Assembly: GCA_945910005.1 (NCBI GenBank)
Contig: OX246743.1
Location: forward strand, 10,026,587 to 10,090,586
From: Isoperla grammatica
Taxonomy: Eukaryota > Arthropoda > Insecta > Plecoptera > Perlodidae
Direction: 5' to 3'
Length of the DNA stretch: 64,000 bases
How positions within the stretch are numbered: position 1 is the first letter of the stretch; the number at the start of each line of letters is the position of its first letter. The translations under genes were made by a program, and so were the position numbers. A model generated the notes under the pieces. It did no database searches. It worked only from the letters and a program-made list of their open reading frames with translations, and was not told the DNA's origin. Below, one piece after another: positions 48,040 through 58,640 of the stretch.

Positions 48040-48112
48040 CCAGTGGGATAAGAACCCAGAACCTCCCGCATACGCGTCCCTCACGCTGACCACTCCGCCA
48101 CCTCAGTCCGTA
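48040..48112 (-). mobile_element. tRNA-like SINE head (Leu/Ser-like)
   Basis: Minus strand: GAGGTGGCGGAGTGGTCAGC (A-box) and GGAGGTTCTGGGTTCTTATC (B-box GGTTCTTATCC). The head runs into the repeat start CCCACTGGCA. No acceptor stem closure is seen. Confidence 0.6.
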
Positions 48113-48295
48113 TAACTAACTAATCTGCAGCGAACGAACCGGAATAACCGAACGCACGTGCATGAAACTCAATCAGGGCACCCTCCACCGTATCAACCAA
48201 CTATAGTCTTATGTATTCAATCCGTTCATTTCCACATCCAAGGTTGGACATCGTATCGGGATTGAGATACGAGTACTACCAACATAACACAACGC

Positions 48296-48330
48296 TGCAT
48301 GGCTGATGAAAGCGAAACGTCGGGTTTCTT
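48296..48330 (+). other. Hammerhead-core-like motif
   Basis: GGCTGATGAAAGCGAAACGT followed by CGGG: the CUGAUGA box, a very short stem II position and the GAAAC box, then GTCGG as at 8914 and 14944. A second GGAAACGTCGC follows at about 48330. A helix III is not evident. Probably a relic of the same element family. Confidence 0.35.
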
Positions 48331-49112
48331 GGAAACGTCGCTGAACTGAATTGGACGCCCACGAGTCTACATGATGACGTCATCATTGATGAGAACTTAG
48401 CAGAGATCTGCTCGAAGAACTTAGTAAATGTCTTGAGGGCGTCGAGTCGAGGGGGTTTACGAACCTTGTGGAGGAATCTCATATTATGGTACTGTACGAT
48501 GTTAGTCGTGACGATGCGAGGGTGATTATGACGCCACATGACATACATGCCCAAACTAGGCTTCGAACCTGAAAAAAACTGATGACTGACGAATGAACAT
48601 ATAATTAAATATATATTTTATAAAACAAAAAAGTTTTAACTATACGTCAAAAAACAACATAATTACAATTTAAAAACTAGAATGATGGGTGGGGGGGGGG
48701 GGGATATAATGCAATTTAATTTTAGAAACTCTGTGCTTTTTATCAATGCCGGGGCCATATGTGCACCGTACGCTTGAAAATGTATACATAGTAATATCAA
48801 TGTATTGCGTAACATCGCACTTGACACTGAACTTAAGCCCATTTGCTCTTAGACCTGATTAAGTTTCAACCTTGCAGACAGATTGCGAGCTGCACTTTGG
48901 TCAGTTACATGGGTACATGTGTTCTAGTGCGTTCCTTTCTAGAAGTCGCGGTTATCTCAAGTTGTCAGCTGGTCGCAGACGGGTGGAGGAACTGAATTAA
49001 TACAAATTTTTTTTACAAATACATTTGTATTTATACTCTAACCACTCAAACTAATATGACTGCCCCTTTCATCCACTCTGTTTCAATGAAAATCAACTTG
49101 GCGCTCTTTCAG
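48331..49112. other. Unannotated sequence with G tract
   Basis: G tract at 48687-48703. No gene is recognised. Confidence 0.4.
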
Positions 49113-49198
49113 ATATTCGTAAAGGCAGTCTTCGGTTTAGTAGAGTACACAAGCCTCATTGGTTCACCGTCCACGCCTGCTGTGTTTGTAATTTCCAG
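49113..49198 (+). CDS. Candidate internal exon, weak
   Basis: 86 nt lie between GGCGCTCTTTCAG (acceptor-like) and TTTCCAG followed by GTATCT (donor-like). One frame encodes IFVKAVFGLVEYTSLIGSPS and TPAVFVIS. It is hydrophobic, unrecognised, and only of note because both borders look like splice sites. It could easily be chance. Confidence 0.12.
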
Positions 49199-49236
49199 GT
49201 ATCTAGTCCAAGGGTGTACATATCACGAATGCACCT

Positions 49237-49265
49237 GTTGAACGGAACGGTTCCAAAGTCACCGT
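49237..49265 (-). mobile_element. SINE family B fragment
   Basis: Minus strand GTAAACGGTGACTTTGGAAC matches the central block of the SINE at 39534-39975 almost exactly. About 25 bp are recognisable. Confidence 0.5.
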
Positions 49266-49659
49266 TTACATAAAAATGCCAATGTTTTACTGTACAGTAA
49301 CACCACCTGTGGTAACACCATTCCCAACGTACGACACCTTGTTATCACCTATGTTTGGACAACTCATATACTAAATATACAGCCTTTTTCCACAGACGAA
49401 ATAACTGACAATTGTCATTATAAACAAAACGTAATAATAAAAATAATGTTTTGTGAGCCTCAAAGCATGGTTTCAAGGAAATACAGACCTTAGAATATAT
49501 TTCTTAGATTCTTAGCAAATAAGCTGCGGACACCAATTGTATTGTAAATGCCACTTCCCTCCAGTAATTGGGTAATAAAAGGCGCTCCTTTATTGCACAC
49601 GTCTACCAACATTCCCGCATTTCTACCACACAATAATTGACCCCCTAAATTTGTTCCCG

Positions 49660-49880
49660 TTGTCTGAGAAAAGGGTGGGAAGTTGTCCGCGCGCAGCTGG
49701 GACGCAGTCTTCTGTGTTCCCGTCTTCTTATCACACAGCGGGGTTACGAAGGTTCGGGAAGTGATAAGGCTATTTGCTTGCTCACAGCGTTATATAACGG
49801 CATGACATGTGTGCGCGCTGGCTTGGAGCTAAAGAATGTTGGCTGGCTGGGAGTGTGCATGGGGACGATGATGGCGATGG
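49660..49880 (+). promoter_or_regulatory. CpG-rich segment with TATA-like palindrome
   Basis: G+C and CpG rise here (GTCCGCGCGCAGCTGG). CGTTATATAACG (about 49788-49799) is a palindromic TATA-like sequence just upstream of an ATG frame at 49807. No further exon is recognised. A promoter is possible but unproven. Confidence 0.2.
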
Positions 49881-51104
49881 CTTCACTGGAAACACTTTTC
49901 CGTTTCCATCCATCCGGGAAACGCTAGTTACCATGCAATCTTTGTACGTAGACTATTTGTTTTCAACGAAGCTGATGAATGATATTCCGGTTTTTACAGT
50001 TATAACACGCAGTAATTCATGTTTATCAATATTTTGTCGTTATTTTAAGGTTGGGTAACACACTTAAAGATTCAATATTTTGTTCCTAGCACGTATTTTC
50101 ATAACTGCTTAGGATCGCTACCATTGGCCGGATTTATAAAACGTCGCCACTAATTGGAAGGGCTAAGAATTTTAGGTATAAGAGCTAACGTTTCTATCTT
50201 ACATCTAAGAAAGCTTTGTGAGCGCCATAATGCTTTTGGCTGGATTCAACTTTCAAGTTGTAACTTGTTAAGTTATAAGATACACGTAAATTAACTATAT
50301 TGTGTTGTACGAGTAGTTTATAATTAAAATGCATGTCAAAGAGTCAATTCCAAAAATAGTATAAGTATTCATGATGAGATATTTAATCACGATGGTTTAG
50401 AGAATCCTACGGAAACTAATATTCAGACAGAATTGCCTGTGGTGAGAAACGAAGTTGCACAGCTTGTTTAAAAAAAAAAAAACAATTACAGTTTCATGTC
50501 TTATCTCTCACTCGATGCAAAGAAACCCCCGCAAAATAATCTACCAGCGTTTTATTGTGTTTTTTTTGCAACCACATTGAGTGTGGTAACTTGTACGACA
50601 ATGTTCATAGAAGGTAAGGGGGGTGGGGGGGGGGGGATTTGGGAGGGGGGGCGACAATTCCGATTACAATTTACCCAGCGTCATACACCATAAAATTGTT
50701 TTGGCTTCTGCTTCTGCGCATGTACTCGAGGAATGGAGTTCATAATATTTTATACTGCATAGATCCCACGTTTATATTTCCTTGGAGACTTGAGACTCTG
50801 GCCGGGGAAGTTGTCGGCGGAAACCACTTGTGCTGCGACGCGACGTTCTTATTCTATATTCAAATTTCCGCGCGCTTATTAAAGTTGTTTTCCTAACACT
50901 TCACAAACAACCCCGTAGAGTAGTTATGTGTCGGGCAGCGTCAAACTATAATATTAATGGGGATTGTATATATTCGGCTTCATTCAATAGTGGGTGATAT
51001 GCTACGGTCAACTTATGTGTCTTCGACCGTTTCGTTTTCCTCTATCTTTGCATTAATTTGTTTGATACATATCTACAGTTTTTTTTATTTCTACACATTT
51101 GCCT
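49881..51104. other. Unannotated sequence with G tracts
   Basis: G tracts at 50617-50637 and 50641-50651. GGCCGGATTTATAAAACGTC near 50128 looks like a MITE end without a clear partner. Confidence 0.4.
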
Positions 51105-51245
51105 TTATTATAACAATCCAAGTTTCCCAGCATTCGCCTTCACGACTGAGGAAAACCTCGGAATCAATAAACCATCAGTCAGGATTGCCGGTGGCCGGAA
51201 TCGGACCGGCGACCTCCCGAATTCCGAGTATCGCGTCTTACTGCC
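51105..51245 (-). mobile_element. SINE family A copy (5' part)
   Basis: Minus strand: GTCGCCGGTCCGATTCCGGC (B-box with one change), then GGCAATCCTGACTGATGG and GAGGTTTTCCTCAGTCGTGA. It ends close to the left inverted repeat of the 4.7-kb element. Confidence 0.75.
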
Positions 51246-51252
51246 AACCTAT

Positions 51253-51480
51253 TAGTATAGGCAAATTAAGGTTCGAGACGGAAATAATTATTAGAAAGGG
51301 GATTTCTTTTGCAATTGGTTCCTTGGGGCCCCCTTAATCATTCCAGAAAAATCCCAAAAAATCCAACGTGGGCAACACCCTTAATTTTTGAAAAAATTGC
51401 CGCCATCTTGCAGTTTTCAAAATAATGCCATAAGTTTGGAATAAATAGTCCTATAGAGGTGCTTTTGGTGTCAACATTTT
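51253..51480 (+). repeat. Left terminal inverted repeat
   Basis: It pairs with 55667-55916. Alignment stays good to about GCTTTTGGTGT and fades after it. Confidence 0.8.
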
Positions 51481-51701
51481 TCGTTTTCAATGAAGAACTC
51501 ATGTTTGCAGGGAAAAAATGAAAATTGTCAGTTTATTTACGTTTAATTACAAAATAGTACCTAAACACGTTAAAAAGCGCAAGCAAAAAGGTGTCATGCT
51601 TTCCCTTTTAAATATAGGATTTGTCTAGATATTTAACTCATTTTAAGATAAAAGACACTTGCGGCAGCGAATGTACATTTCAAAATGTAAAAAAAAAAAT
51701 A

Positions 51702-53616
51702 TTACACCCGACTTCGTTGTACTAAATCCTTTAAATGAGGTAGTACGTCGCTGTTGCGCTTTGGCTGGCGGTGGTCCTGCTCGGTCTCATATTCGTCTTC
51801 TTCGTCGTAATCCGGGATATTCCTGTTGAGGCAAGACTCCTCAGCACACCCGCTGCAGATAGTGGTGCATTTTAAACCGCTTCGTCTGCATTCACAGATA
51901 CGGGAGCAGTCTACCTTGCACCCACAGCAAATCAGGTGTTACTAGTAGCATTGCCAGCGCCGGGGATAACGTGGATGGAACACGAATATATTTTTCCTGT
52001 TCGACGGTCCAGCCACAATCTCTCGGTTCAACGACGTTCCCCCTCCAAGCCTGGAGTGATACACGCGTAGAGTCTACGCGAATCAGAATCGATTAAATCG
52101 AATTATCGATTATCGATTCTAACGAAATCTATCGAAATCGATTATCTACTAAAAATAATCGATTTTAAAGATCGATTCAAGTCCTTTCGATTAATCGGTT
52201 GAATCGATTAAGTATTCGTCGATTTTTTAACGTCGATTTTCACTTTTAAACTCCGTTTTCGGTCCGCGAAAAAGCGGATATGGACGAAATAAGTTCTCAC
52301 TGACGACTAGGTTCTTACACAATACAATTATATAGGCCCTATGCACCGTAGGCCTAATATAAAAACAGCTCTCTCTCTTATCCCATCACTTCAAACAGCC
52401 TGTTTTTTCAACTTTTCAGGGTGTATGTTAACAATTTAAGGTTATGTGACCTAAGAAAGTCAGAAACTAGGCTGGACACCAATGCTGGACACATTGAAAA
52501 ATGGTATGAACCGATAATAATGGAAAATCGCCCTCTAAAATCGATGAATCGATTAATCGATTACTCTAAAAAATCGAATCGAATCGTGAATCGATTCTTT
52601 GATAAAAAGTGCCCATCACTAGCGTAGACTGTGCTGGCGGGCGGCAGCCGACGTAGGAGGGAGGCTGGTGAGGTTCATCACGTCACGAAGACCAGTGTTG
52701 ATTGTGGTGGGGTTTGATGGTTGCAGATTGACGAAAGGCAAAGGTACCACAGCTGACATTTGGTAGGATCTCTTCCCCGAGGCAATCTCCATAAAACCAC
52801 TCTATCCGCGTTGAGGTTCGTCTGGTGACTTCGGACCCGCCATCGAAATCCATTGGTATTTCGTCCCAATATCAGCATCCATTGGGCGCAACTTAAGAGA
52901 AAGGACGTCTTCCCGACCACGCGATTCAGACCACTGTTCATTGGCCGGTCGTGACTGACGATCGGGATGAAGCCAAACTTTCCGACAAGACTTGGCCCCG
53001 GATGAAGCTTCGGTCTTGGAACTCGCGAAGTTGTTTGGACGGCTGAAGCAGGCGTCACACACTGCACTCCTCCCATCACATGAAAAGTTCCGTGCCCATC
53101 CACAGTTCGAGTATTGTGATCGGCATTATCACAGTTTGTATGATATCGTGCATCGGCAGCAATCAGGTCAATGGAGGTATTGATGCGATTTAGAACTATT
53201 TCCGCCCACTTGTCACATCTCCTTGAACACGCCATTCCAATACTGGACATTTTTTATAAAACCGCCACGGCGCAAATTTTTGAGTTGCGATTAGGGTGCT
53301 TGTTGTCAGCATTTTTATCAACCTTCTCCCCGCAAAAGAGACAGCACGTTTGAGTCAAAGGATTGTACAGCACGTCTTAGGAGGGGTTTTGATGAATTTG
53401 ATCTTTCACTTAGTGCCACTGAAACTTGATTTGGGTGTCTTGTAAAAGCTTTCCTATACTTTACGTAAACTCACACACTTCAGACACCCTAAATTTTTCC
53501 GCAATTCCATCTTTTCTCTGTACACTAAGTTCTCTAATATTATCTAAACCCCTTACCACGTTGACACTATCAACTCCTACCACTCCATCACAGCAGAAAA
53601 TGCACTTTTCGTCCAT
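51702..53616 (-). pseudogene. Decayed transposon-type gene with C-terminal CXC cysteine cluster
   Basis: Reading 53616 to 51702 on the minus strand, the start gives MDEKCIFCCDGVVGV, then RGLDNIRELSVQRKDG. A frameshifted stretch (KAFTRHPNQ, SKPLLRRAVQSFDS) follows, then CCLFCGEKVDKN, an in-frame stop, CSRRCDKWAEIVLNRI and DLIAADARYHTNC. After a large apparent internal deletion come LPPTSAAARQHSLRVYHS, QAWRGNVVEP, a GW motif, one more frameshift, and ICCGCKVDCSRICECRRSG with LKCTTICSGCAEESCLN, a tesmin/TSO1-like CXC cluster. This order matches a large, uncharacterised multicopy metazoan protein family that I recall as about 1000 residues or more; the remnant would be about 455. A MITE (52073-52621) splits the HSLRVYHS region. 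Role unknown: transposase, accessory protein or captured gene. The pattern is clear, the family identity is from memory. Confidence 0.7.
52073..52621. mobile_element. hAT-like MITE inside the pseudogene
   Basis: The flanks GCGTAGAG (52065-52072) and GCGTAGAC (52622-52629) match at seven of eight. Removing the insert rejoins the pseudogene frame through HSLRVY. Subterminal regions are packed with ATCGATT/AATCGAT motifs on both sides. The right end reads GTGCCCATCACTA. The left terminus does not mirror it well, so the left end may be eroded. Confidence 0.75.
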
Positions 53617-53752
53617 CTTCTTTCCACCTTTCCCTCACGTTCATAACACAATCCCCACTCTCAATACCATAGCCCATCCACACCACCTCCTGTAAATAAA
53701 ACTAGGAAACGCTCTGTTTGACGCGTTGATAAGCGAGCGCGTCCATATCTAT

Positions 53753-54534
53753 TAGGGATGTCAACGATTACGATTAAATCGATTCGATTAATCGATTATT
53801 AATCGAAAACGATTAATCGATTATTTTTAAAAAAAATCGATTTTAAATTTTCGCGCTTTTTTAAATTTAGTTCTCAAGATCTGCCGCCTATTCGAGCGCG
53901 AGCGCTAGCGCTAGCATCGCTATTGCTCAGTTTCATTTACAGTAGGCCTAGGCCTAGGCCTAAGAACAGCAACAGCATAACTTTGCGTCATAATTTGAGC
54001 CGAATTTCCAGTCATATTTTGAATAGCTGTGTCTAGTCGCCTACCCTAGACCCAGCATTCGACGCCTACGATCTATAAAAATACGAGTTGTTATGTTTGT
54101 TCACAAATAACAAGAGAAGTAAGGTTTGAAAAGTCGCTACGATTTTTAGTTCACATCACGTACATTTTAATTACGCTGCACATGAAAATAATAATATTAC
54201 GACGCATATTCAGCATACTTAATTACTTATTGGTTAAAAAAAACGGGAAGTGAATAACTATAGCCCTTCAGGCCTAACTAGGACAGAAATTATCGTCGAA
54301 ATCTTGGACAGAACATAACAAAAATACTCCGTGACGTAAAATATATCGATAGTCGAAAAGAAGTCGAATTGCGAACTCGGTAATTCAAACTAACCGAAAC
54401 CAGACCGAAGTTTGGAAGAAACTTGCTACTATACTGACATTTAACAAAACGATTAAAATCGATTAATAATCGATTATGGAGGTGAAAGTGAATTCGATTA
54501 TCGATTATAATAATTTAATCGTTTGACATCCCTA
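53753..54534. mobile_element. 782-bp hAT-like MITE with perfect 8-bp duplication
   Basis: TAGGGATGTCAACGATTA at the left and the right end, reverse complement TAGGGATGTCAAACGATTA, are inverted. ATATCTAT occurs directly on both outer sides (53745-53752, 54535-54542). Both subterminal regions carry repeated AATCGATTA motifs. Inside are GCGCTAGCGCTAGC and three tandem AGGCCT units. No transposase is present. Confidence 0.92.
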
Positions 54535-54846
54535 ATATCTATGAACTTTCTGGCGAAAAGATCTCAAAGCTTATAAAAACAACAATATACAACAATTCAA
54601 GAATGCGGATTGCAAACATTATTCTAATTTCCATAGCTATTATACTTCCCGACATTATTGAATGCAGTGCAATGAGCGTTGCTAAGAATTTTCGTTGTCA
54701 TTCTGTCAAGTGTTTTCGCCGTGGTCCGCCACCGTTACTAACAGTTATTGACAGCAATTGAAATGTAATTTTTGCCTCTAATACGCATTCGATCGCGTTT
54801 AAATTAGTATATTAGTGACTGAACGAACATTTACTATAAGAAAGCC

Positions 54847-55050
54847 ACCTCATATTTTGCTGTTACTGTGTTTCAGAAATATATTTTCGAGTAACTTTTG
54901 TGTAACTTTGCCAATATTTATCAGATCGCCATAAAATGGACATATTCGTGATTGTAAAAAACTTAAGAGAAATATGATTATCTCACATTTTGCCGTTATT
55001 TTGTTTCAGAAAAATATTTTGCAGTAACTATGGTGTAACTTTGTAACTTT
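54847..55050. repeat. 134-bp-spaced direct duplication
   Basis: ATTTTGCTGTTACTGTGTTT and following AGTAACTTTTGTGTAACTTTG recur 134 bp downstream as ATTTTGCCGTTATTTTGTTT and AGTAACTATGGTGTAACTTTG. Two tandem units of an older repeat. Confidence 0.7.
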
Positions 55051-55324
55051 TCGAACGATTTTGCCTCAAAACTATACACCTTTGATCCACAACGAGGCTT
55101 GTAGGTGGTCTAAATTTCAAGTTGATCGGATATTCCGTTCGCCCGCTATCGACAGACATAAAAAAAAAAACGAAGTGCCATAAAGGTCTAATGGAGACGC
55201 TCGCTTCGCTCGCAATGATTGTTGGTGTGCAATGACATATCTTACCAATAACACGTGAAACAAAGGAACAAGCTGAATCTTCCATTGGCCACTAATAAAA
55301 CACACCGCGGTGATATACTTATAT

Positions 55325-55480
55325 TCTTCTCTTGCGCCTGCCCATGGACTGCTACCGTATCGTGGTGGGCAGGTTTGCGTGCTTAAATGATTCCTGGAGC
55401 TATGCCGGCGGAAGCGTATGCTTCTGGTAGGGCCACCCTAGCCGGACAGGTCGAGGATGAAAAGTCATACGAAGTGCAGT
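55325..55480 (+). mobile_element. LINE leader-like GC-rich block
   Basis: GCCCATGGACTGCTACCGTA, ATTCCTGGAGCTATGCCGGC, GCTTCTGGTAGGGCCACCCT and AGCCGGACAGGTCGAGGATG resemble the 5' leader of RTE-type LINEs common in marine invertebrates, as I remember it. No ORF2 sequence follows. The identification is from memory and weak. Confidence 0.3.
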
Positions 55481-55666
55481 CCACACCCCAAGCCCCTTTC
55501 TTCCACCTTCCCCTTTCCACCCCACACTTTTATTGGCCCCTTTCCTCCAAACAGCCCCCTATTTCATCTTCATATATCACCCACTCATTGTCTCGATTAG
55601 CCTCGTTGCAAAAATATGAGACGTTAAGCTTAAGCCTAAATAATCAAAATCTTCTCTTGCGCAGGT

Positions 55667-55916
55667 AGGCGTCACCACACGCATTTTGGTGTAAACTACA
55701 TCTTTTTGTAACAGACAGTTCCTAAGTTATGGCATTTTTTTAAAAACTGGAACATGGCGGGGATTTTTCAAAATTTAAGGGTGTTGCCCACGTAGGATTT
55801 TTGGGGATTTTTCTGGAGATGTAAAGGGAACCCCAAGGAACCTATTTTGAAAGAAATCCCCTTTCTAATAATGATTTCCGTCTCGAGCCGAATTTCGGTT
55901 TTATTTGCCTATACTA
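55667..55916 (-). repeat. Right terminal inverted repeat
   Basis: Reverse complement of 51253-51480 with substitutions and small indels. It ends ...GCCTATACTA at 55916, mirrored by TAGTATAGGC at the left border. Confidence 0.8.
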
Positions 55917-56218
55917 TATATACTTTTATCGGTGACCACAGATCTTATTTAGTAGGTAATTGCAAACGAGAGATGGTCTATTATGGAATGGTTAAATAAA
56001 CACCATGAGCTACGTGGACATGAAGCTCGACGTGGGGTTACAGTGCTCGAGACACGTACTTCCCCACCAATCTACCTACCTACCGACATGTAGTAACCAT
56101 GCCAACGCAGGGATTCACACCACTTCACATGGAAACTAAAAGCGATGTCCTCGACGCAAACCTGATAAAACACGATCGGGAAATTTCGAAAATCGAATCG
56201 ATATTACGACGAGAATAA
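55917..56218. other. Unannotated sequence
   Basis: Nothing recognisable. Confidence 0.4.
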
Positions 56219-56486
56219 ACTGAGGTAGACAGACAGTGCATGAACCCATATCACACCTTCTGTTCGGAAAACTGAGGTAGACAGACAGTGCATGAACCCA
56301 TATCACACCTTCTGTTCGGTAAACTGAAGTAGACAGACAGTGTATGAAGATGAACCCATATCACACCTTCTGTTCGGAAAACTGAGGTAGACAGACAGTG
56401 CATGAACCCATATCACACCTTCTGTTCGGTAAACTGAGGTAGACAGACAGTGCATGAACCCATATCACACCTTCTGTTCGGAAAAC
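56219..56486. repeat. 52-bp minisatellite, five copies
   Basis: Units begin ACTGAGGTAGACAGACAGTG and end CACCTTCTGTTCGGAAA. The third unit has a small internal duplication (GAAGATGAAC region). Confidence 0.92.
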
Positions 56487-56578
56487 ATATTTTCACCTTC
56501 TCTTGTTATTCACATAGCAAATAATGAGGTACTAGGTCCATCTGTTTTCTGATGGAATTTTATTGAAAAATGTATAGT

Positions 56579-56845
56579 GTAAGGAGGTTCATTTTCGATG
56601 CATAGTGGTGACACGGGTTCAATATATTAATTATTGTCATTATGTCTAATAGTTTTTTCATATAGGCTACTTTACATATGTCTGTAGTGTTTTATTTAAA
56701 ACCCCTTGAAGTTGAATGATGAGAGGTTAATTTTCGATACTTCGTGGTGACACGGGTTTAATATATTAATTATTGTCATATATGCCAAATAGTTGTTTCA
56801 TATACTTTACATATGTATGTTTATTTAAAACCATTTGAAATTCTA
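56579..56845. repeat. ~140-bp tandem duplication
   Basis: GTGGTGACACGGGTTCAATA, TATTAATTATTGTCAT, ACTTTACATATGT and TTTATTTAAAACC occur twice in the same order about 140 bp apart with moderate divergence. Confidence 0.8.
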
Positions 56846-57930
56846 TTACGAGTGTTCCTCGCCATCCTACTCTACAATAACTTGGCAACCAATTCAATAC
56901 AGTTTAGAAAATATGTGAGTGTAACGTTATACTGAATCCAGAAAGTACGTTTTCATCAAACAGTCTGGAAACTCCAATATAAAATTCATCCCGATGGTAG
57001 TTTTCCATACAAAGATCGAATGCTACGATGGGTACAACAAAACGGCCAATACCGTACAAAGTACTTGCAGTCTTAAGTTTTATATAGACACAAAAACATG
57101 AATGTATTTTAAGTATGTGAATTGTATTCGAATGTATTTATCGTTGAGAGACTAATTTAAAACTAAATTGTTCGCCTAAAAAAAATCTGATTTGTTTTTA
57201 TGGAAATGTATTTCGAGAACTCATCCCAAACTGTGCCCACATGTATTGTTGTTTCGCTTATTTTTTAATGTTAAATACATTAATTTCGAAATTCTGTTCC
57301 AACGATTGATGCTCAATCTAAATATTTCGCGCAGTACAACACATTTTATCAAACGTACCCTAAACGCGATACAAAAAAAAACTTGTTTGACGCACGCCGT
57401 TATTCATAACCTATTATCTCCGTACAAGAAAACCTAACACATCCTTTCAACATACCACTTAAAAATTCAACACGTCTCAAAAACATGTACATCTTATAAT
57501 CAACTTTTGACACTCATTTCTACTGGTGATTAATCGCAAAATTCCACGAAAAAAAAAACAACCATCCATTGGCCACCACGATCATCTTCAAAAACTTTAA
57601 ATAGGTCAGTGAGTAGTTTTACAACTTACAACCATCCAACCAACCACCTTTACCAATTAACATGCTACACGAACTGACGTTCAATTTTAATTATAATCTA
57701 ATGACTCCGCAGATACCAATTTCCGGTAGTAATGTTATTTAGGTTTTTTGTGCCGATGAGCGGTCAATGAGAATGCATTTCTGCCCCTCGTATGCACAGC
57801 ACAGCACAGCACAGCATGCCCGATCAACCCTTTCACACTCACACATGTGCTTGGTGATGCGCGCGCAGCCTAACGATCGTGCGCCATCTTGCCCGACGCC
57901 AGCGACGTCACTCGACGTGATGGATCACGT
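56846..57930. other. Unannotated; CpG-rich end
   Basis: AT-rich until about 57765. Then a CpG-rich stretch (57770-57930) with an (ACAGC)n microsatellite at 57796-57815, GATGCGCGCGCAGC and GACGTCAC. No gene is recognised. Confidence 0.4.
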
Positions 57931-57972
57931 GAGGGGAGGGGGTGGGGGGGGGGGGGGGTAGGAGGGGAGGGG
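57931..57972 (+). repeat. G-rich tract
   Basis: Several G runs including one of about 16 G, separated by single T or A: strong G-quadruplex potential on the + strand. Confidence 0.85.
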
Positions 57973-58084
57973 AAGATGTCACGATGGATTGGAGAGAGGA
58001 ATCGAATCAGAGTAGTTTGTATTTATTGCAGTTTGATGTGATGGGATGGTTGGATGTGTGTGTGTACTGTATATTACTACCGTC

Positions 58085-58370
58085 GAGGAAATGATTGGGG
58101 AATATGTGTTTTATACACAAACCCCACTCATTTTGTTTCAGGCACAAATGTTTGTTTATATCGGTTCGTACATACATTGAACGATTGTACGATTCAAAAT
58201 GAAAGTTCGACCATTTTCTGAGAGTACATTTTTATTTTAGTTTCATGCTAGCTGCTTGAGGAATGTGTTTATATACAATCCACCATGTATTTTTGTTTCA
58301 GGCTCTCAAATGTTCTTGTGTAATTTATCTTTTAGTTCACAGGACAGTTGAACGATTTTGGAAAGTTCAT
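58085..58370 (+). repeat. ~172-bp degenerate tandem duplication
   Basis: GAGGAA..ATGTGTTTATA, TTTTGTTTCAGGC, CAAATGTT and TTGAACGATT recur in the same order about 172 bp apart. Each copy contains the acceptor-like TTTTGTTTCAG. Confidence 0.6.
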
Positions 58371-58479
58371 TCATTAGGATACTGCACTTTTTTATTGTTT
58401 TTTAATTTTATAAATGGTTTAAAACGGCTTTTCATTATTTTTTCGATTATGACAGTACTTTCAGTTCTACTAACCGTAC

Positions 58480-58640
58480 AATGCGTGACCTGTACTGTTT
58501 GTTGCACGCAGTGCAATGTTGATCTGCTTCTGCTCGTGTTTTGTACCACTTGGCCAATAATTATAACATGTTTAGCTACTTCGTGCCTCAAAATGTGTCC
58601 AGATAAACGATGTCTCCGTATGACTAACATCCTCCCTTCG
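58480..58640 (-). pseudogene. RTE-type LINE C-terminal coding relic
   Basis: On the minus strand 58635-58500 encodes RMLVIRRHRLSGHILRHEVA followed by KHVIIIGQVV and NTSRSRS. This fits the conserved region after the RT domain of many non-LTR elements (K/R-R-x-L-x-x-x-G-H-x-x-R ... G-x-x-x-G-x-R-S-R-G-R). Key Gly residues of the second block are changed and no RT domain is attached. The overlapping + strand frame of 147 codons (58263-58706) is probably a shadow. Confidence 0.45.

Larger units (their letters stand above)
51253..55916. mobile_element. 4.66-kb element with long inverted termini and decayed gene
   Basis: About 230 bp at the left (TAGTATAGGCAAAT on) are repeated inverted at the right border with indels and roughly four of five positions matching. 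Landmarks read inward are CGAGACGGAAAT, ATTAGAAAGGGGATTTC, GGTTCCTTGGGG, CGTGGGCAACACCCTTAA and ATGCCATAA. Inside are a minus-strand pseudogene (51702-53616), two hAT-like MITEs and LINE-leader-like sequence. The simplest reading is a dead autonomous-type DNA transposon, but a gene captured between two inverted copies of another repeat is possible. Confidence 0.6.

Noticed and set aside
52678..53250. 190-codon minus frame as an intact gene
   Set aside because: Only its first third matches the family. The true coding path shifts frame and continues upstream of an in-frame stop, so it is part of the pseudogene.
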